From: Haemonchus contortus
Lineage: Eukaryota; Nematoda; Chromadorea; Rhabditida; Trichostrongylidae
Assembly (NCBI GenBank): GCA_000469685.2
Contig: LS997562.1
Span: 23,262,802-23,326,801, forward strand
DNA: 64,000 nt
Reading direction: 5' to 3'
Shown here: piece by piece, positions 28,930 through 41,930 of the stretch
Numbering within the stretch: the first letter of the stretch is position 1
Layout: the number at the start of each line of letters is the position of its first letter
Program-made: the position numbers and the translations under genes
Notes under the pieces: generated by a model
Told to the model about the DNA's origin: nothing
Seen by the model: only the letters and a program-made list of their open reading frames with translations
The model's database searches: none

Positions 28930-29145
28930 TTCCATTCAAATGGGGTAGGTCTGAATGCGTCTGCACAATGAATTGCAGCGGCTGGCCGTCGTACTGTCAG
29001 TGCTTTTACCCTCCCGAACGGAATTGGTACCCATCGAAGGACCTTAGGCTTGGCAGGCCTGGGCGAGGATACTAAATTGATTCCTCTTCACCGTACGTAT
29101 GTAATAGTGCTCCACTTGCCACTAGACCACCTCTACCTGAAATGA
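28930..29145 (-). mobile_element. tRNA-derived SINE, diverged copy
   Basis: GCTGGCCGTCGTACTGTCAG, TTTTACCCTCCCGAACGG and TGCTCCACTTGCCACTAGAC follow the family order on the minus strand. Confidence 0.6.
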
Positions 29146-30234
29146 TGCAGGTAACTCGGTAAATCCCTTGGTGGAGGGGGCACCTAAAAATTTTTCAAAG
29201 ATTTTTTGCTGGCCTGTGCTTCATAACAAGTAAACACTTCGATTGAAACCAGTAGAGGTCTCTTCTTGGTGTACAGTTGCAATTGGGATTTGATGGAATT
29301 TGCTCTGCTTTGTGTGGTTGTGATTGACTGAGCCGTTTTTCAAGGTTGTACCCAAATTGCTTCGAATTACTTCGAAGAACTCTTCATCAAGTTGAATCGA
29401 AATCAACTGAGGTCGTTTCTGAGAGAAAGCTCAGATAGACTGAAATGGATTAGGCATTCTCCCCTTAGCCAGTCCATGTACAGTGGCAACAAAAAGTGGT
29501 GGACGTAAGGGGGTGGGTGAGGTATCAAATTCCCCCGTTTCCAAGCAAATCATTCTGATTACTTTTACATTACCGTACAACCCAACCTGGCTCACAAACG
29601 TGCTTTTTGGTCTTCCTCCGCTGTTACCTACACCAGCTTGGGGAATAAATCTTAGGATTGGAACATTCTCAGCCAACCAGTCCGTCCATCGTCGACTGAT
29701 TCAGACCACGTCTACAGGTCTCTGTAATGTAAATATTTATTGAATTATTGGCTGCCAACCTCTCCCCACTTTCTAAACAATTGTACAGGCTAAATCCAGA
29801 GAAATTGGGTTGGTAAGCATGCACCCAAATGACATCCCTGTTCATTCCCAAGCAGATCTGACGAACAACTGAGACTCCATCTTCTTGATTCATTTATTTG
29901 ATTTACTCGCTCTCTATACTGGTCACTGATGCAGAAACAATTACTGCATTCCCTCCCCACTAGGGATGTCCCAGTTCTCATCTAGTTCTCCTATAAGTTC
30001 TTTTCCCATCAACCTATGTGCAAAGAGCGGCTTTCTCGATGTTCAACAAAACAATCATTCGGAGAACTTGAGCAAACAATTAGTGGCGCCCCTAAAGAGG
30101 GTCTCAGCTAATTCTTATAATCCTTGAACAACTACATAATGGCCTCCTACGCGTATACAGTGGTCAACATAGACGACAGCAAGCCACAGATAGTGCCACC
30201 TAAGTTAGGCACCAACTTGCTTTTCATTTGCAGA
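29146..30234. other. No recognised gene
   Basis: Frames of 60-86 codons overlap on both strands near 29430-29890. None has a domain or a clear splice context. Confidence 0.3.
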
Positions 30235-30360
30235 TCTCCAAAACTCACGGCAGTGTAAGGGATAAGAGCCCGATCCCCGGAAAGGACAAGTACGGGTTCG
30301 AGTCTCGTTCGAGACTGGAGTTTTGCCCACAAATCGCCAAACTTGTGAGACAAATTGCTC
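30235..30360 (+). mobile_element. Second tRNA-like SINE family, copy
   Basis: GGCAGTGTAAGGGATAAGAG, then GGTTCGAGTCT (B-box like, 30295-30305), then CACAAATCGCCAAACTTGTG. The same order of blocks is seen at 50378-50510. It differs from the main SINE family after the head. Confidence 0.55.
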
Positions 30361-31234
30361 AACCTTTAAATACTAGCTTTAAATACTACGCACTCAAATT
30401 CTATTACTTATTTGTTTATTTATTGATCCACTGAATGTACGCCGCAAGAGAGTGCCTGAAAAGTTTTAAAATGTCTAGTTCATAAGCAGTTGTATTGGAG
30501 TGAGCCATGATGCCAACTTTAAAAGGGTTTGAGCAATCGCATGCAACCGTTTCCTTTCTCTACAATGGAAATGACTACTGTCTTGGTGATGAATGTGGAG
30601 AATTGAAAGCACCAAACCCAATTCCTTCGATAGAAAGAGCTGCCGTCAGTGATCAGCTTCCCCATGCAACTGCTACTACACCTTCCTTCTTTACCATCTA
30701 ACTCACTTGGCTGTAGGACTTGTGGATCATTTAGTTTCTGTTGTATTCTTATGATGGCATTTCCAGCGAGTGCAATATCCAAGATTCATTTTTCTTTCAT
30801 AAAGATCATCTAGCTACAGTGCAAAAGAGGGAGATCGTTCAGTTCCAAATAGGACCCTCCCAGGTGCATGTACCATACGCAAGTATAGCAACGATGAACC
30901 TCTGGATTGGAATGCTTCTTCAGAAAGCTTTTTCCCTCTGGCTATGAGAGCGACTCATCAGCGATCCGCTCAGTCTATTCAAGTTGGGCTGTTGATCGGC
31001 CTATCACCTACAAGTTGTTGTATAGGTTAACAATACGAGTTCAAAGTACCCATTCTGTGAGTAGGCCAAAAACGTGAGGGCATTTCAAGGTAGGCTTGAT
31101 CAACAGTTAGAAGTCTATCTTTTCGGTATGCCATAAGAGCAGCTTCAAGGGCTCTCCTATGGTTGGGTTGTAGCACCTTCTATTACTAGGTAATATCCAC
31201 CCATTTTCATTTTTGGGATTCAAAAGTGAAGAAT
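30361..31234. other. No feature recognised
   Basis: Short frames only. No repeat was identified. Confidence 0.3.
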
Positions 31235-31510
31235 AAGGTACTCGGGAATCCGTCTGACGGACGTACCCACGCAGTCGACTTGATTAAGAATCGTGGTGGC
31301 GTATTGATGTGTATATGACCCATACAATGACTTTGATGGCCAGACGATGTACAAATCAGTGCTTTTATCCTCCCAGACGACTCTGGTACCAATTAAGCGA
31401 CCCCGGAAGGATGGAAGGCTTGCTTGGCCTCGGCGGATATCGAAATGGGGTTCGAACCCGTGACCATGCGTGTGTGACAACGCCATTTGCCACTTCACCA
31501 CAGACCCTGC
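31235..31510 (-). mobile_element. tRNA-derived SINE, good copy
   Basis: On the minus strand, GGTTCGAACCC-type B-box sequence sits near 31450 and CATGCGTGTG beside it. Mid-body TTTTATCCTCCCAGACGACT and the tail-side GACGTACCCACGCAGTCGAC are present. Confidence 0.75.
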
Positions 31511-31889
31511 ATTCGAATTTGTATATCATCTATGAATGAATCCCAGCTCTCTAGTGCTTTCTAAACGACTGTACATAGGAGAAAGGGTAATTTCGTTGCT
31601 ATGACGACTCATTCGACCACAGTTAACGATACCTATTGTCCTTTTCAGTCAGTGTACACGCCATCAACTTTTTCTTAATGATTCCCCATTCAAATATTGA
31701 CAGATTCGTGGCTACAGTCAGAAAAGCAACATTCATGTGCATTTTCGTTATATCGCAGACCGATTTTTCAGAATATAGCGGTAATTGGGTATTGAAAGCG
31801 ACCATGATCAAAAAGCCATGGCCACCTGAATATTTGCTTGTTTACCCAATGCGCTGTATGAAATAGCAAAGTGTAAACATATGTTTGAC
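31511..31889. other. No feature recognised
   Basis: A 76-codon frame at 31636-31866 has no domain. Confidence 0.3.
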
Positions 31890-32030
31890 ATATCAATAAT
31901 TATCACCTGTATCACCTGTCGTCCCGTTGATGGTCAATTTCCTCGAGCGGGCGCCAGTAACGTTTCCATTCGTCCCTGTCACGAGCCAGAATGGTCCAAT
32001 GACTAGCTCCAGGGACACGATGATCAACAT
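31890..32030 (-). pseudogene. RTE-type non-LTR retrotransposon 3' end
   Basis: The minus strand reads [20 protein letters not shown], then [15 protein letters not shown] and a stop at 31914-31912. This is the typical RTE C-terminal signature: W..LARDR..W...W.PL, then a DQR/DR end. Short GTGATACAG-like tail repeats follow the stop. The element is cut off upstream, as expected for 5'-truncated insertions. The same end is seen at 21640-21830. Confidence 0.7.
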
Positions 32031-32462
32031 TCCTTTCGTTCAGAGCATCAATAATTTAGAAGTGCACATTCAAAATTCAAAGGGATTATTTAATACACTC
32101 TTACCTCACCTACCTCCTCTGACAGCAATCATCCTAGCCAGTGTAATGTGACCACAAATCGCCAACTAAGCCTGTTGGTGTTTTGGTGTTTGTTTGTTTG
32201 TATAGGTGGCTACATGTGTATTGAACCCTAATTGGATAATCGAACCTGAAACCGATACATATGAATGGTATGTAGAAAAAAAGAAGAAGATTGATTTTGT
32301 GATGTAGGAAGTCAGAGTAGACCCAAAGCAGAAGAGGGAATGATTCCTCTCATCCTGTGTAACTTGCTAAAGTCAGATGGAATACAACGAGACTTCATAA
32401 ACATGAGCCCAAACGGGGTATGGGTACATTCACCCAGAACTGGATGGGCGCGGCAGGGAGAC
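32031..32462. other. No feature recognised
   Basis: A TTTGTTTG run and A-rich stretches only. Confidence 0.3.
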
Positions 32463-32706
32463 GGGCGTTAGGAACGATTTTGGGTAATAGATTTTGCCGC
32501 ACGCGGCTGTCGCGGACCACTCATTCGCCGTCATTACAGCTCTAGCGTTCCTCATACAGCTCAATCGATATGCGATCATTATTTTATGCATGATTCTACT
32601 ATTAGTACTTTTGTTCTTGCATTTCTTACCTACTGCTGCATCCTGCTATTTCCTTCGCGCGCGACGCCCCTCTCACCGCGACGCGACCATTTCGTCCCTA
32701 ACGCAC
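32463..32706. mobile_element. ~244 bp MITE with GGGCGTTAGGAACGA ends (copy 1)
   Basis: It shares nearly all its length with 57402-57643. The left end GGGCGTTAGGAACGA is mirrored by TCGTCCCTAACGC at the right. The inside is GC-rich at both edges and AT-rich in the middle, with no transposase. Confidence 0.75.
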
Positions 32707-35700
32707 CACACCCGGCGCGGTGGGCCGCGCGGCAAAATTCGTGGTGATCAAAACGACATTAACGCCTATCATTGGGGCTTGGGCATCGAGTATAATAGAT
32801 TGGATAAGTAGGGCTAGCTGATACTACTAATCTACTCTACGTCAAGTTTGTGTCCCAATAGGCCGCCGCGCGCTTTGCCGCCTCCATCAAGGTCTGGGTG
32901 AACGTTCCGGCCCTCCCCCGAACGTCATCAAGTATTGTATACCTGTTGCCTAAGGTGGACCCCACATAAACTTATGAGCAAGAGGTCGAGTTCATACATA
33001 TTCCATTACAACACTAAGTTCAGTCCTCTCTTGCCTATGAACGGATCCGAAGCACAATTAGAAGACCACAATTATGCGAAGAGGAAATAAAGCATGTAAC
33101 TAGCGAAAAATCCATGAACGACGGTTCTAAGAAATCCCATTCCTGCAGATGAAAATTATTATTTCGTTTGTTCCACATCATGGCCATGAGTATCGTCTTA
33201 CGCCAATGCTCAAGCACATCCGGGAACCTTTTCCGGTGAATACAAATTCTGAGAAAGCAAAGGCAGCTTCCTCCAATCGTTTGCCAGTCTGAAAGCAATG
33301 GTTACTACCTGATCGTTCCTCTTTCTCTTTTTCCTTTTCCTCCTTCTCTCACCGATGTCGTCCTTTCTCGCACACAACTCGTTGATCAGAGTTAGGACCT
33401 CTTCGACAAAAAGGATGTGGAAACAAAAGTTAGTAGACCCAAAACCCAAGTACTGGTCCCAGAATTTATAGAATTTGTACTTGGGACCCAAATGTCATGG
33501 GAGCTTGAGGTGCAGTGAAGATGAGCAAAACTTTCGGCTGGGATCGGGTGAGAGAACACCCTAGAGAGCACTACCAAACCCAGGCAAACCCCGTTCCCCT
33601 ACAGTTGATCATACTCCAAAAGAAGGAAGAACACAAAAAACAAGGACCAGAAGAAGACTTCGTTCACGTTTCGTTGTCAGTGGGTTGATGACTTGGAAGA
33701 TTTGCTTTGAGAATGACTACAGAAACCGAGTCTCACCCCAAATCGGAGACCCATGTAGTCCAAAAGGGTCGTATACGATACGGGATACTGATACCGGTAG
33801 GGTGAACACTCATCAGGCAGTTGCGGACAATTTTTATCCTTTTATCCCTACATTCCATGGACCACTTATTTTCCTTTATTTGTTTTTTAATCACGAAAAG
33901 ATTTTTTGTTTTTATTTATTGCCGAACTCAGGCGTTCCTGATGAAAAGTCGGAGCCCTCTGGAGCATGTGAGGCTTATTTTTAATTTATTCTTTGTAGTG
34001 CTGACGATTTTGACATTAACGGCTAGACATAAAATGGAAAAACGGGATATGAATAAATAAAATTCTATAAAATGGAAAACGGGCCATAAATAAATATTTA
34101 TGTGATATGACATTTCGACATCGAACACCCGCCCTCGTTCTTCGCCGACAGCTTTCGTGAGCCAGCAAAACGTACGTTCGGATCTTTTTTCGAGATGGAT
34201 TATTTGCCTTTACTACTAGATGAGACGGGCCGGCCACCTCATCGGCAGAATGTACCAGCATAAAAAGTTCTCGGATAAACTAAGCAGGAAGTCGTATTAC
34301 TGGGCTACTTCATAGGTCAACTGAGAGCTGTCAGGGAGTTTAGCCTAGTCGAAAATACTAACAGAGGATGATGTAAGAAAGATAGAGGGCTCAAGGAAGC
34401 CGGCGCTGTGACCACTGAATCTGTTATTAACCTATGCGTTGGAGATTTGAGCAGATATGGCATCAAAGAGAAGAGTAGAGCTGCAGAGGCTTCAGTGGTC
34501 CGGGTTGCCACAGAACTATGGTGGTGGAATTGCAGGAGGCCTCAGAGGTAGGTGCTGCTGCAGGGCCTAGGCTCCTAAGCCGTGTTCTATGGAGCCAGGG
34601 TCTATGAAAATTTAAGGTGTTGAATGCATCCCTGTAGGTCGGAATCAGTAGAAGCAACTTCTTCCCTGATAGGATAGAGTTGGTGAGAACATGATCATGG
34701 ACACCTTGGACATTATCTCAGCCGATGATCATGCCTCAAGGCGGCTAAATGGCAGCATAGCTTAGCTGGTGGGTCTTGCTCCCGAAAATCAAAGAACAGC
34801 TGCTGCTGAAAGGAAGGGAAATCAACCAGAAAGAAATGCGCATGCCGTCGAAGTTCCTACGAAAACGGCTACGAGTAGTCAGAATGATTGGGTAAAAGAG
34901 GTGTCGTCCAGAATAATTAGCCGAAATCGGCGACCCCACAGAAGTTGTCTTCTGAAGGTCAGAAAGTGGTAGGCTATACATCAAAAGAACTCACTACTTC
35001 TCTACCCTACTGCCAGAAGGAGGGAACGCAAGGACCTCAGTGGACCGGAGAGCGCATGGTGAATGATTGAATCGCTCTAAAATTTGGTGAATCCAGTATG
35101 GAATTAGGATTTGCGCAAAAAAGCGAAAGTATGAAACCATCGGGGTTTGAAATCCCTTATTGGATGCGCCATGTACCCAAAAACATGTGTAACTGGCTGT
35201 TTTGCTTCCAAATGGTAGTATATAATGGAGCAGGAAATGGATGCATGGAGCATCCTGAATATTTCCACATAAATCATGTGTTTTATTTGTTTGTCCTCCT
35301 AATAACTCCATTTCTAAGTTACACTCTTTCTATGGTATATTCCCTCTGTGCCAGAATAACTAAGTGGAGATTCCCCTAGTAAGATAACTCCTCGTCAATC
35401 AAACTCGGACGTGAGAACCCTCCGTTACTCAGGGACCCCGAATGGCATCCCGAAAGTCAATTATCTTTTTGAACATGTTTTTAGTATATTTCCAGTTCCG
35501 TTGTGTATTTGGTAAGTGCATTTGTTGGGTGTGTTTATTCATAAATCGAATCGTCGTTGAGGAAGGGGGTGGAGTTGAAAGCCAAAGCTAACGACGGGAT
35601 GGATGGAGAGCCAATTTAAGGCAGCCAGCCATCAACGCCCCACAACCATATGGTTAGTCGTGGTTTGTAAACACGACTTCGTTCTATTGTTTATGGCTTC

Positions 35701-37139
35701 CCCGTATGCTGTCGACGGGAAGCTTCTTTTTCTTCGTCTTCTTCCCCAGGAACTGTTCTATGCTTCAGTGCACACAGCTCTTGCTTCAAGTCCTCATCTC
35801 GTCTAGCGAGTGGGCAAACGGAGCGGAATCCGTCTCGTTTTTCTACCCTTTCGACACATTCTGAGCTAATTTCGACTTTCACTCAGCCTATGCACGACTT
35901 GTTCATGTACTTTTCCCTTTTTCATCTTTTTCTCTTCATTACTGAATACGGAAAGGCGCAAATTTTTAAAAATTAACTCTAGGAAGTCTCATCCCTCCAG
36001 TTGTATCAACAAATTGAGATAATTGTCGAATTCATGGCGTATCCCACTAGGATCTTTCCGTCTTTCTGTTCTTATCCTCACTTATGTCACTCCTTCGTTG
36101 TCACAAGTCTCGTTTTTGTCCCTGCAAGGCTGGCTGGCTGTTCTTCATGTTCGGCTGAACATTCTATTTTGTCGATCCCTAGCTCGTTAAGCACGAGGAC
36201 ATGCACTTTAGAAAAGGCATGAAGTCGTGGGAAAAGTCCCATGTTGTTACGTGACACTGAAGCGTCAATTTTCTTGGGAATCGCTTTTTTCGGGAAAGGG
36301 AGGGGTACACTTACTTAGGGGGTACTGGACGAAAATAGGGTGGGGGTCATATGGAAGCTACTAATAAAACAATAACCTCAAACTTTGGAGACCCTTTTGG
36401 ACTAGCAAGGAAAAGGGCAACCCAAAGCCCACCCCCATTTCACCACTGTGAATGTGGTTGGGAAGTTCATGGGAAGCCCGGAAAGCGAAACAACTCAAGC
36501 TAAGTTATGCAAACATTGTTTTTCATTATTTACAATTAGACATAAATACATCTGGATCTTAGAAATCAACCGAGTTACTACTGGCTAAAAGCTTCCCAGG
36601 TCAGTGACGCTGTAGCAGATTTGAATGGAGGTAGGTAGGGCAGAAGGTGTTGGTAGGATGAAGATTGAATCTAATTTTCCCTCCATGAAACTAAGGACTA
36701 CGAGCTCTTCATTGCATGTAGCCCACGCTGGGATTTGCTCCTATCCGAACCTATTACCTTAGGAATGTACCGTTCCCAATGAAGGAAGCGAAAGGAGCGG
36801 AAAAATCGATCGGCTAGCGAGCTCAGATATCCTGGAATGAACGGAAACTAAATAGACATGGGGAATTCGATTTAGTACTCGGAGTACTTGTGGTTGAAGT
36901 GGGGCAGAATCAACAAGATAGCCTTGAGTAGCACTTGAGTAACTCGTGAGCAACTTCTAGAGGCTTGGGTGACTCTCATGCCATTCACAATCCTGAATAG
37001 CCATCGGAAAGATGCATTATTGAAGCGGTTACTACCAATGGGTTCCCTGTCTTTCATTACCCCGGTATACCTGAATAGTCGAATGTTTTGTCGCGGTTGG
37101 CTGATTTGCCCCTCCCTTTTTGACATACACAACTTGGAT
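32707..37139. other. 4.4 kb with no recognised gene
   Basis: Open frames stay under 106 codons and lack domains. I looked at 34316-34980 (Glu/Arg-rich short frames) and 35580-35880 (frames on both strands) and found no supporting splice sites. Confidence 0.35.
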
Positions 37140-37400
37140 GCCTGAGTGGGTACAGGGCAGTGAGAAGTAGCATACTATTCCACGCATGGTCTCGGGATCG
37201 AATTCCGAATTGGGTCTACGAAAAACATGCCTTCCATCCCTCCCGGGTCGGCTAATCGGTGTCAGACTCCTAAGGGAGAGTAAAAGCTTCAACTTGCCCA
37301 TGTGCCTAGATTGCGCTAGCCACTTCATAAGATACTTACTCCTTCAAAACTCCACAACCCCAGAACGATTTTGATAGGGACACGCGGGGGCACCTTGCCA
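37140..37400 (+). mobile_element. tRNA-derived SINE, diverged copy
   Basis: The head is GGGCAGTGAGAAGTAGC with GGATCGAATTCC at the B box. The body has GCCTTCCATCCCTCCCGGGT and AGACTCCTAAGGGAGAGTAA. Confidence 0.65.
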
Positions 37401-39995
37401 CTCCAGGTCATAAAAGCCTTCCTTCCGTTCTCCATTAGGGTTTACCTCTGTTCGGCAAGGCGGACCGATAACTTCCTGAGCACCAGGTGGCCATGCTCAG
37501 GTGCCTTTGCCAGATGGATGCCTAATAGGTGATCATTATAAAACGACTAACAGACATTTGAACCTTCAAAACTTCCCACAACAAAGAAAAAACTCATACT
37601 TCCGGCTATTCTAGCTTTGAAGCCCTAATTCCGAATAACCTCGACAGAAGTTTGGAACGGAGTAGAATTCGTTTTTTTCCATGCTCCTAATCTAATTTCA
37701 CTTTTTCTGGCGATGAGCTGGAGCTGAATAAACTGATTCGATAGTGCTGCTGTAAGCTTTATAGCAACAACTCACTGGCTCGGCTTACTCTGAACACACC
37801 CTCGTCTATCGGTCCTCGTCGGTAGGATTCCGCACGGGCTGTCTGATCCCTTGTTATTCGTTGTTTTTTCATTATCCAAGAGCCGCCATCGAATTACGTT
37901 CCCTCCTCTTCCCATGCTTTTCATCTTTTTTCATTTTCCTATTGATAGTTCAGTTGTTCAAGAATCCACTGAAAATTAGATTTTATTGAAAAAGAACGAA
38001 AAGAAAGCCCAGAAGGTGCCCTTACTAACACCTACGTTCTTTTGGCACGCCAGGCACTCTCCTTCCGTTCAGATTTGCTGGGCCATTTGATTCAGCTGCA
38101 CCCTATAAAATACCTTGTGATTTCAGCCATTATGCACTCCAATGGTTCTACCAATAGTTCTGGGAAGTATTTGCTAAAGTGATTCCTCAAAGAGAACAAG
38201 CGGGCGCATTGGCTACAACGAAATCGGATAGAATGGGGACAGTTTTGCCGCGCGGTGGGTAGAGTCGTATGCAGAGAGTGCTAGCAGGGGAGCATGAACA
38301 TCGTTCAGCTGAGAAAACCGGCAATCCATGACTGTGTATTCCAGACATGGGTGGGAGCTATGGTAAGCCTGGTGAGTGGTAGCGACAGGACAATTGGGTA
38401 TCGAGACTTCCGCTTCTTCTTTACCAAAGGTGCAGTGGTAACTCTGCCCTATACCCTCTGCTTGTGACCATTACCTGGGAACGACTACGTGCCTTTTGGT
38501 TGACCATCAGATGAATTCCTTCACCTGTAATATCTGTGACGCAGTCTGGATATTTTCAAAGCTATGAAGAAAGTAGAAAAATCCAAGAAAATGAATGGAA
38601 GACGCTCCAATTCGTGGGCCCTATGCAAACGGATTGCTAATCAAATGGTCATTCAACCACCTACCGTACTTGGACTATGAACCAGTTGCAATTCAAACAC
38701 ACGAACTACAAATAGCTAGAATTCCGGGAACGGGCCACTCACGACACCAACGCCGAGCGCTCACTCAACTTTGGAGACCGTGAATTCGCTATTAGTGGAC
38801 TCAGGCGTCTAGAAGCTCTGTGTAGTAGGTCGAATAATCAGGAGTGGCATCTTCTCTCGAACGATGCTTACGTAGTGGGGTGAAAATCAAGAGATCACCA
38901 GTTTTTTCAGTAACCCGCTCCCACAGAACGGTCTGACTTCCTCCACTTTCCCCAAAATTAGGTAAGAGCTCGGTGTTGGTGGAATTGTCATGGGATAACC
39001 GCTACTGGGATTCCAACGCGGTTCAAAGTCCGTGTGCTTGGCTTGACTGTGAGCAGTCTTTGACGCAAAGCACAATGGTTTGGGTAGGGCTTGAAAGATA
39101 GAATCATCGAAAAAAAATCGCTCGCTCGATAAGTCTTTCGATAAAAAATCCAACTCAAGCCACTTTTTTCTGAGAAAAGCGAGTGCATCAATTCGATGAC
39201 GGAAAGTCCTCGATGCAAGTGGGTCGATTTGGATGTTATGGAGCTTTCGTCTCAAAAAAAAGTCTTCGTCTATCCCATCACGTCACTCTTGGAAAAAGTG
39301 AACATTCTCCTCCGAAAATAGCAGGGGATTTCTGTCCTTTTCGTTTATGTTTCGTGGAAAGCGTACTGGTCACATTCCTTGTTTCACCAAATCGTTCAAC
39401 CACTGAATATAAACAATATAAAATCGTCTTGGATTTAATCGAGCTATGCCATGACCGGGGAGAAGGTGGGAATGCCTCTTATAATATCCGAGTAGTCTGG
39501 GATGGTCTGAAGACTTAATCACCAACATAATATTGTCCTTTCCCAACTGTGCATGCAGTTGACAAGGTTGGTTAAATCTGCTAAAAAGCTGGCCGTCGTT
39601 CAAACTCAGTTCATAGAAGTCATAGTGTATGTCGAATATCCATTCAAATATTACGGGAATTCGCCTGGTATCGGGGTACGCGGCGAACTCCAAAGGATGT
39701 GACTGCACATGGGCGTTTTTCTATTCATATAGTTATTATATAATCACAATATTAGGGGCAATTCTGAGGATATCCTATTAAGTCTCATGATATCTTCGCT
39801 CGAGTGTTGGTTCAAAAGTGACCGCTTCAGCTGCTCGCCAGGGACAGCTTTGCAGCTCCTTGAGACAAATTGACAAGGTCAGATCGCTTTCTGCTCCGCC
39901 TGAGATTTTTGAATTCGATATAGCGCCGGAACAGAAAAGCGATCTCTCCCGCATTTTAGCCACATGCTCCATCAAAGTTGAGAACCAAGGACTCA
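37401..39995. other. No recognised gene; several ~110-codon frames
   Basis: Frames at 38887-39255 (-), 39183-39518 (+), 39370-39708 (-) and 39778-40002 (-) lie close together. The minus-strand ones could be fragments of one decayed coding unit (WLNDLVKQG, FRHRIDALAFLRKKWLELD), but I recognise no family. Treat as unassigned. Confidence 0.3.
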
Positions 39996-40660
39996 AAGGC
40001 ACGGTTCACGAAAAAAAAGGTTACTGAGTTCTTCCTTCGGGAATACTCAGGGCCCCCATGAGTGGTAGAAGGGACCCTGTCGCTCCCACAATCTCAGCGC
40101 TTAGGGCCTAGTGGAAGCCCTGTTGTCGCCGTAATCGGCTTTCGCGCCCCTCGACCGATGTCACGTTAGACGAGTGTCGAGACAATACAGATTGGAACTA
40201 CTCGTTGTAGGACCCACACACAATCAGCTGATCGCCGAGTGATGAGGCGAGTTTCTCTCCCATTCTTTTTTCCTCTGTTTATTCTTTTTGCTGCTGCGAT
40301 CCCTTATTTAATTTCCTACTCCTAGAGGCTGGAAATTGAGCTACTTCTGCTGTCACTAGGGTTTTTGAGTTTATTTATGCTTATGAGTGAATGAATTTTG
40401 GCTTACCATTGTCTGTTATTCGCACCAGGACCCCACGCGCGCAGTGGAACGCACTGTTAAGCTCGTCCGGGCGCCCCATTCTTCTTCATTTTTCTGGTTT
40501 CATTCTCGTCCAGCCCCCTTTTTAACGGTTTTTCGAAGCCCTTTTTTCACTTTGGAAACACCGATGCACGCAGTTTCTTTACCTCAGTCGCACTAGTTTC
40601 GATCTTGTCTTCTATTTTCATCATAATCTGGATTACCCAAAATTATCGTGAGCTGTGCCT
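39996..40660 (+). mobile_element. ~665 bp MITE, AAGGCAC family (copy 1)
   Basis: The ends are inverted repeats: AAGGCACGGTTCACG on the left, CGTGAGCTGTGCCTT on the right. TCA flanks both sides and may be the target duplication. Internal landmarks shared by all copies are CCCACAATCTCAGCGC, CGAGTGTCGAGACAATACAG and CTGTTATTCGCACCAGGACC. Frames inside it are not conserved between copies. Confidence 0.85.
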
Positions 40661-40790
40661 TCAATGTACATAGTAGAGGAGGTTACGGAATCAACGGTGA
40701 GGGTCTGTAGCCTAATGTAACAGAAAATCTCCGATGCGATGAAGCGGCTCGATTAGACTGTTTTTTGACCAGCGAAAAAATTCGATGTCT

Positions 40791-40950
40791 AGTAAGGATT
40801 GGGCTTGTACGAGATTACCACAGCACAAATGACATGGAAGGAGTAGTAGGGACGAGATTTCTCTTCCTACGAGTAAGGACTGGGCTTGTACGAGATCACC
40901 ACAGGACAAATGACATGGAAGGGGTAGTTGGACGAGATTTCTCTTCCTGA
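40791..40950. repeat. Two-copy tandem repeat, ~81 bp
   Basis: AGTAAGGA-(T/C)-TGGGCTTGTAC begins at 40791 and 40872. Both copies run through ACAAATGACATGGAAGG to GACGAGATTTCTCTTCCT with a few differences. Confidence 0.85.
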
Positions 40951-41749
40951 AATTGCGAAATGAGCGGACTACATCAAGCCAAGACTGTTCAGAATTGCCC
41001 TATCACTGTCGCTATGAGTCGTGACGAGTTGTTTGAAGGGTAAATGACGGCCAAAGATCTATTCTAGGAGGGATATCTCAGGAGCCATTTTTACCGTGAA
41101 CTATGCCTTCGATGAACCCTTTGGCCCAAAATTGGCCAACATTTCTGTGAATAATTCATTAAATTGTACAAAACCACGTTTCTTTTTGAGATCCCAAAAG
41201 CTCAATCATATTCCTGTTCAATTGGTTCCAGAATTGTTCGAAATTCAAAAATACTAACAACGGATTTGTTCAAATCAGCTATTATTCAGCCAGTGACAAC
41301 CGCAATAGCTAAAATCTTTTGATGGTCATTTCGGTCGTAGCTTGGCCTTGAGATCAATTGTCACTCTTCTGGAACGCTAGAACCACTTTTGCGCCACTTA
41401 AGCTCAAACCACATTTCCACCTTCACTAGCAGCTTTAGATGCTCTACACCTTTTCGGCAATAAATTCATTCATGAAAAGCAATACTCGAAAAGTGTTCAA
41501 TGCATGCTCGGTTAATGCAAGAGAGGGCATCTCATTTCAGCGAAAGAGTCGAGGGAATGACAATCTCCAAGATAAATGTCTCTTTTTCAGTTGCCCTCTA
41601 TATCTGTTAGTCACTTGAGTGCCCACGCTTCGCACTGAAAGATACAGCTTCCTTTTACAAGTTGGCTCCTCGCCAAAATCTTGAAAATTTTGAAAAATCC
41701 TTCAAATGGGTTTTGTTGGTTGAAATGGTTCATTACCGATGGCATAATG
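40951..41749. other. No gene; tiny fragment of a MITE end
   Basis: CCGTGAACTATGCCTTC near 41088-41104 resembles the right end of the AAGGCAC MITE family. Nothing else was recognised. Confidence 0.3.
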
Positions 41750-41930
41750 TCTAGTATCGCCAACTTCTAGACTCGTGTGAGACGGTGAAAGCACTGACTG
41801 GTTCATCGGCTGACCATGACGAGTCATTGCACACATAGAGTACCTTCAAGCCATTACCACCATCCTGAATGAAGGTCAGTGAGGTGGCGCATCCTAGATA
41901 AGGGATTTACCAACACTGCATTACTTTTGC
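41750..41930 (+). mobile_element. tRNA-derived SINE, 3' part only
   Basis: GTGAAAGCACTGACTGGTTC, ATCGGCTGACCATGACGAGT and GTGGCGCATCC match the distal body of the family. The head is missing. Confidence 0.5.
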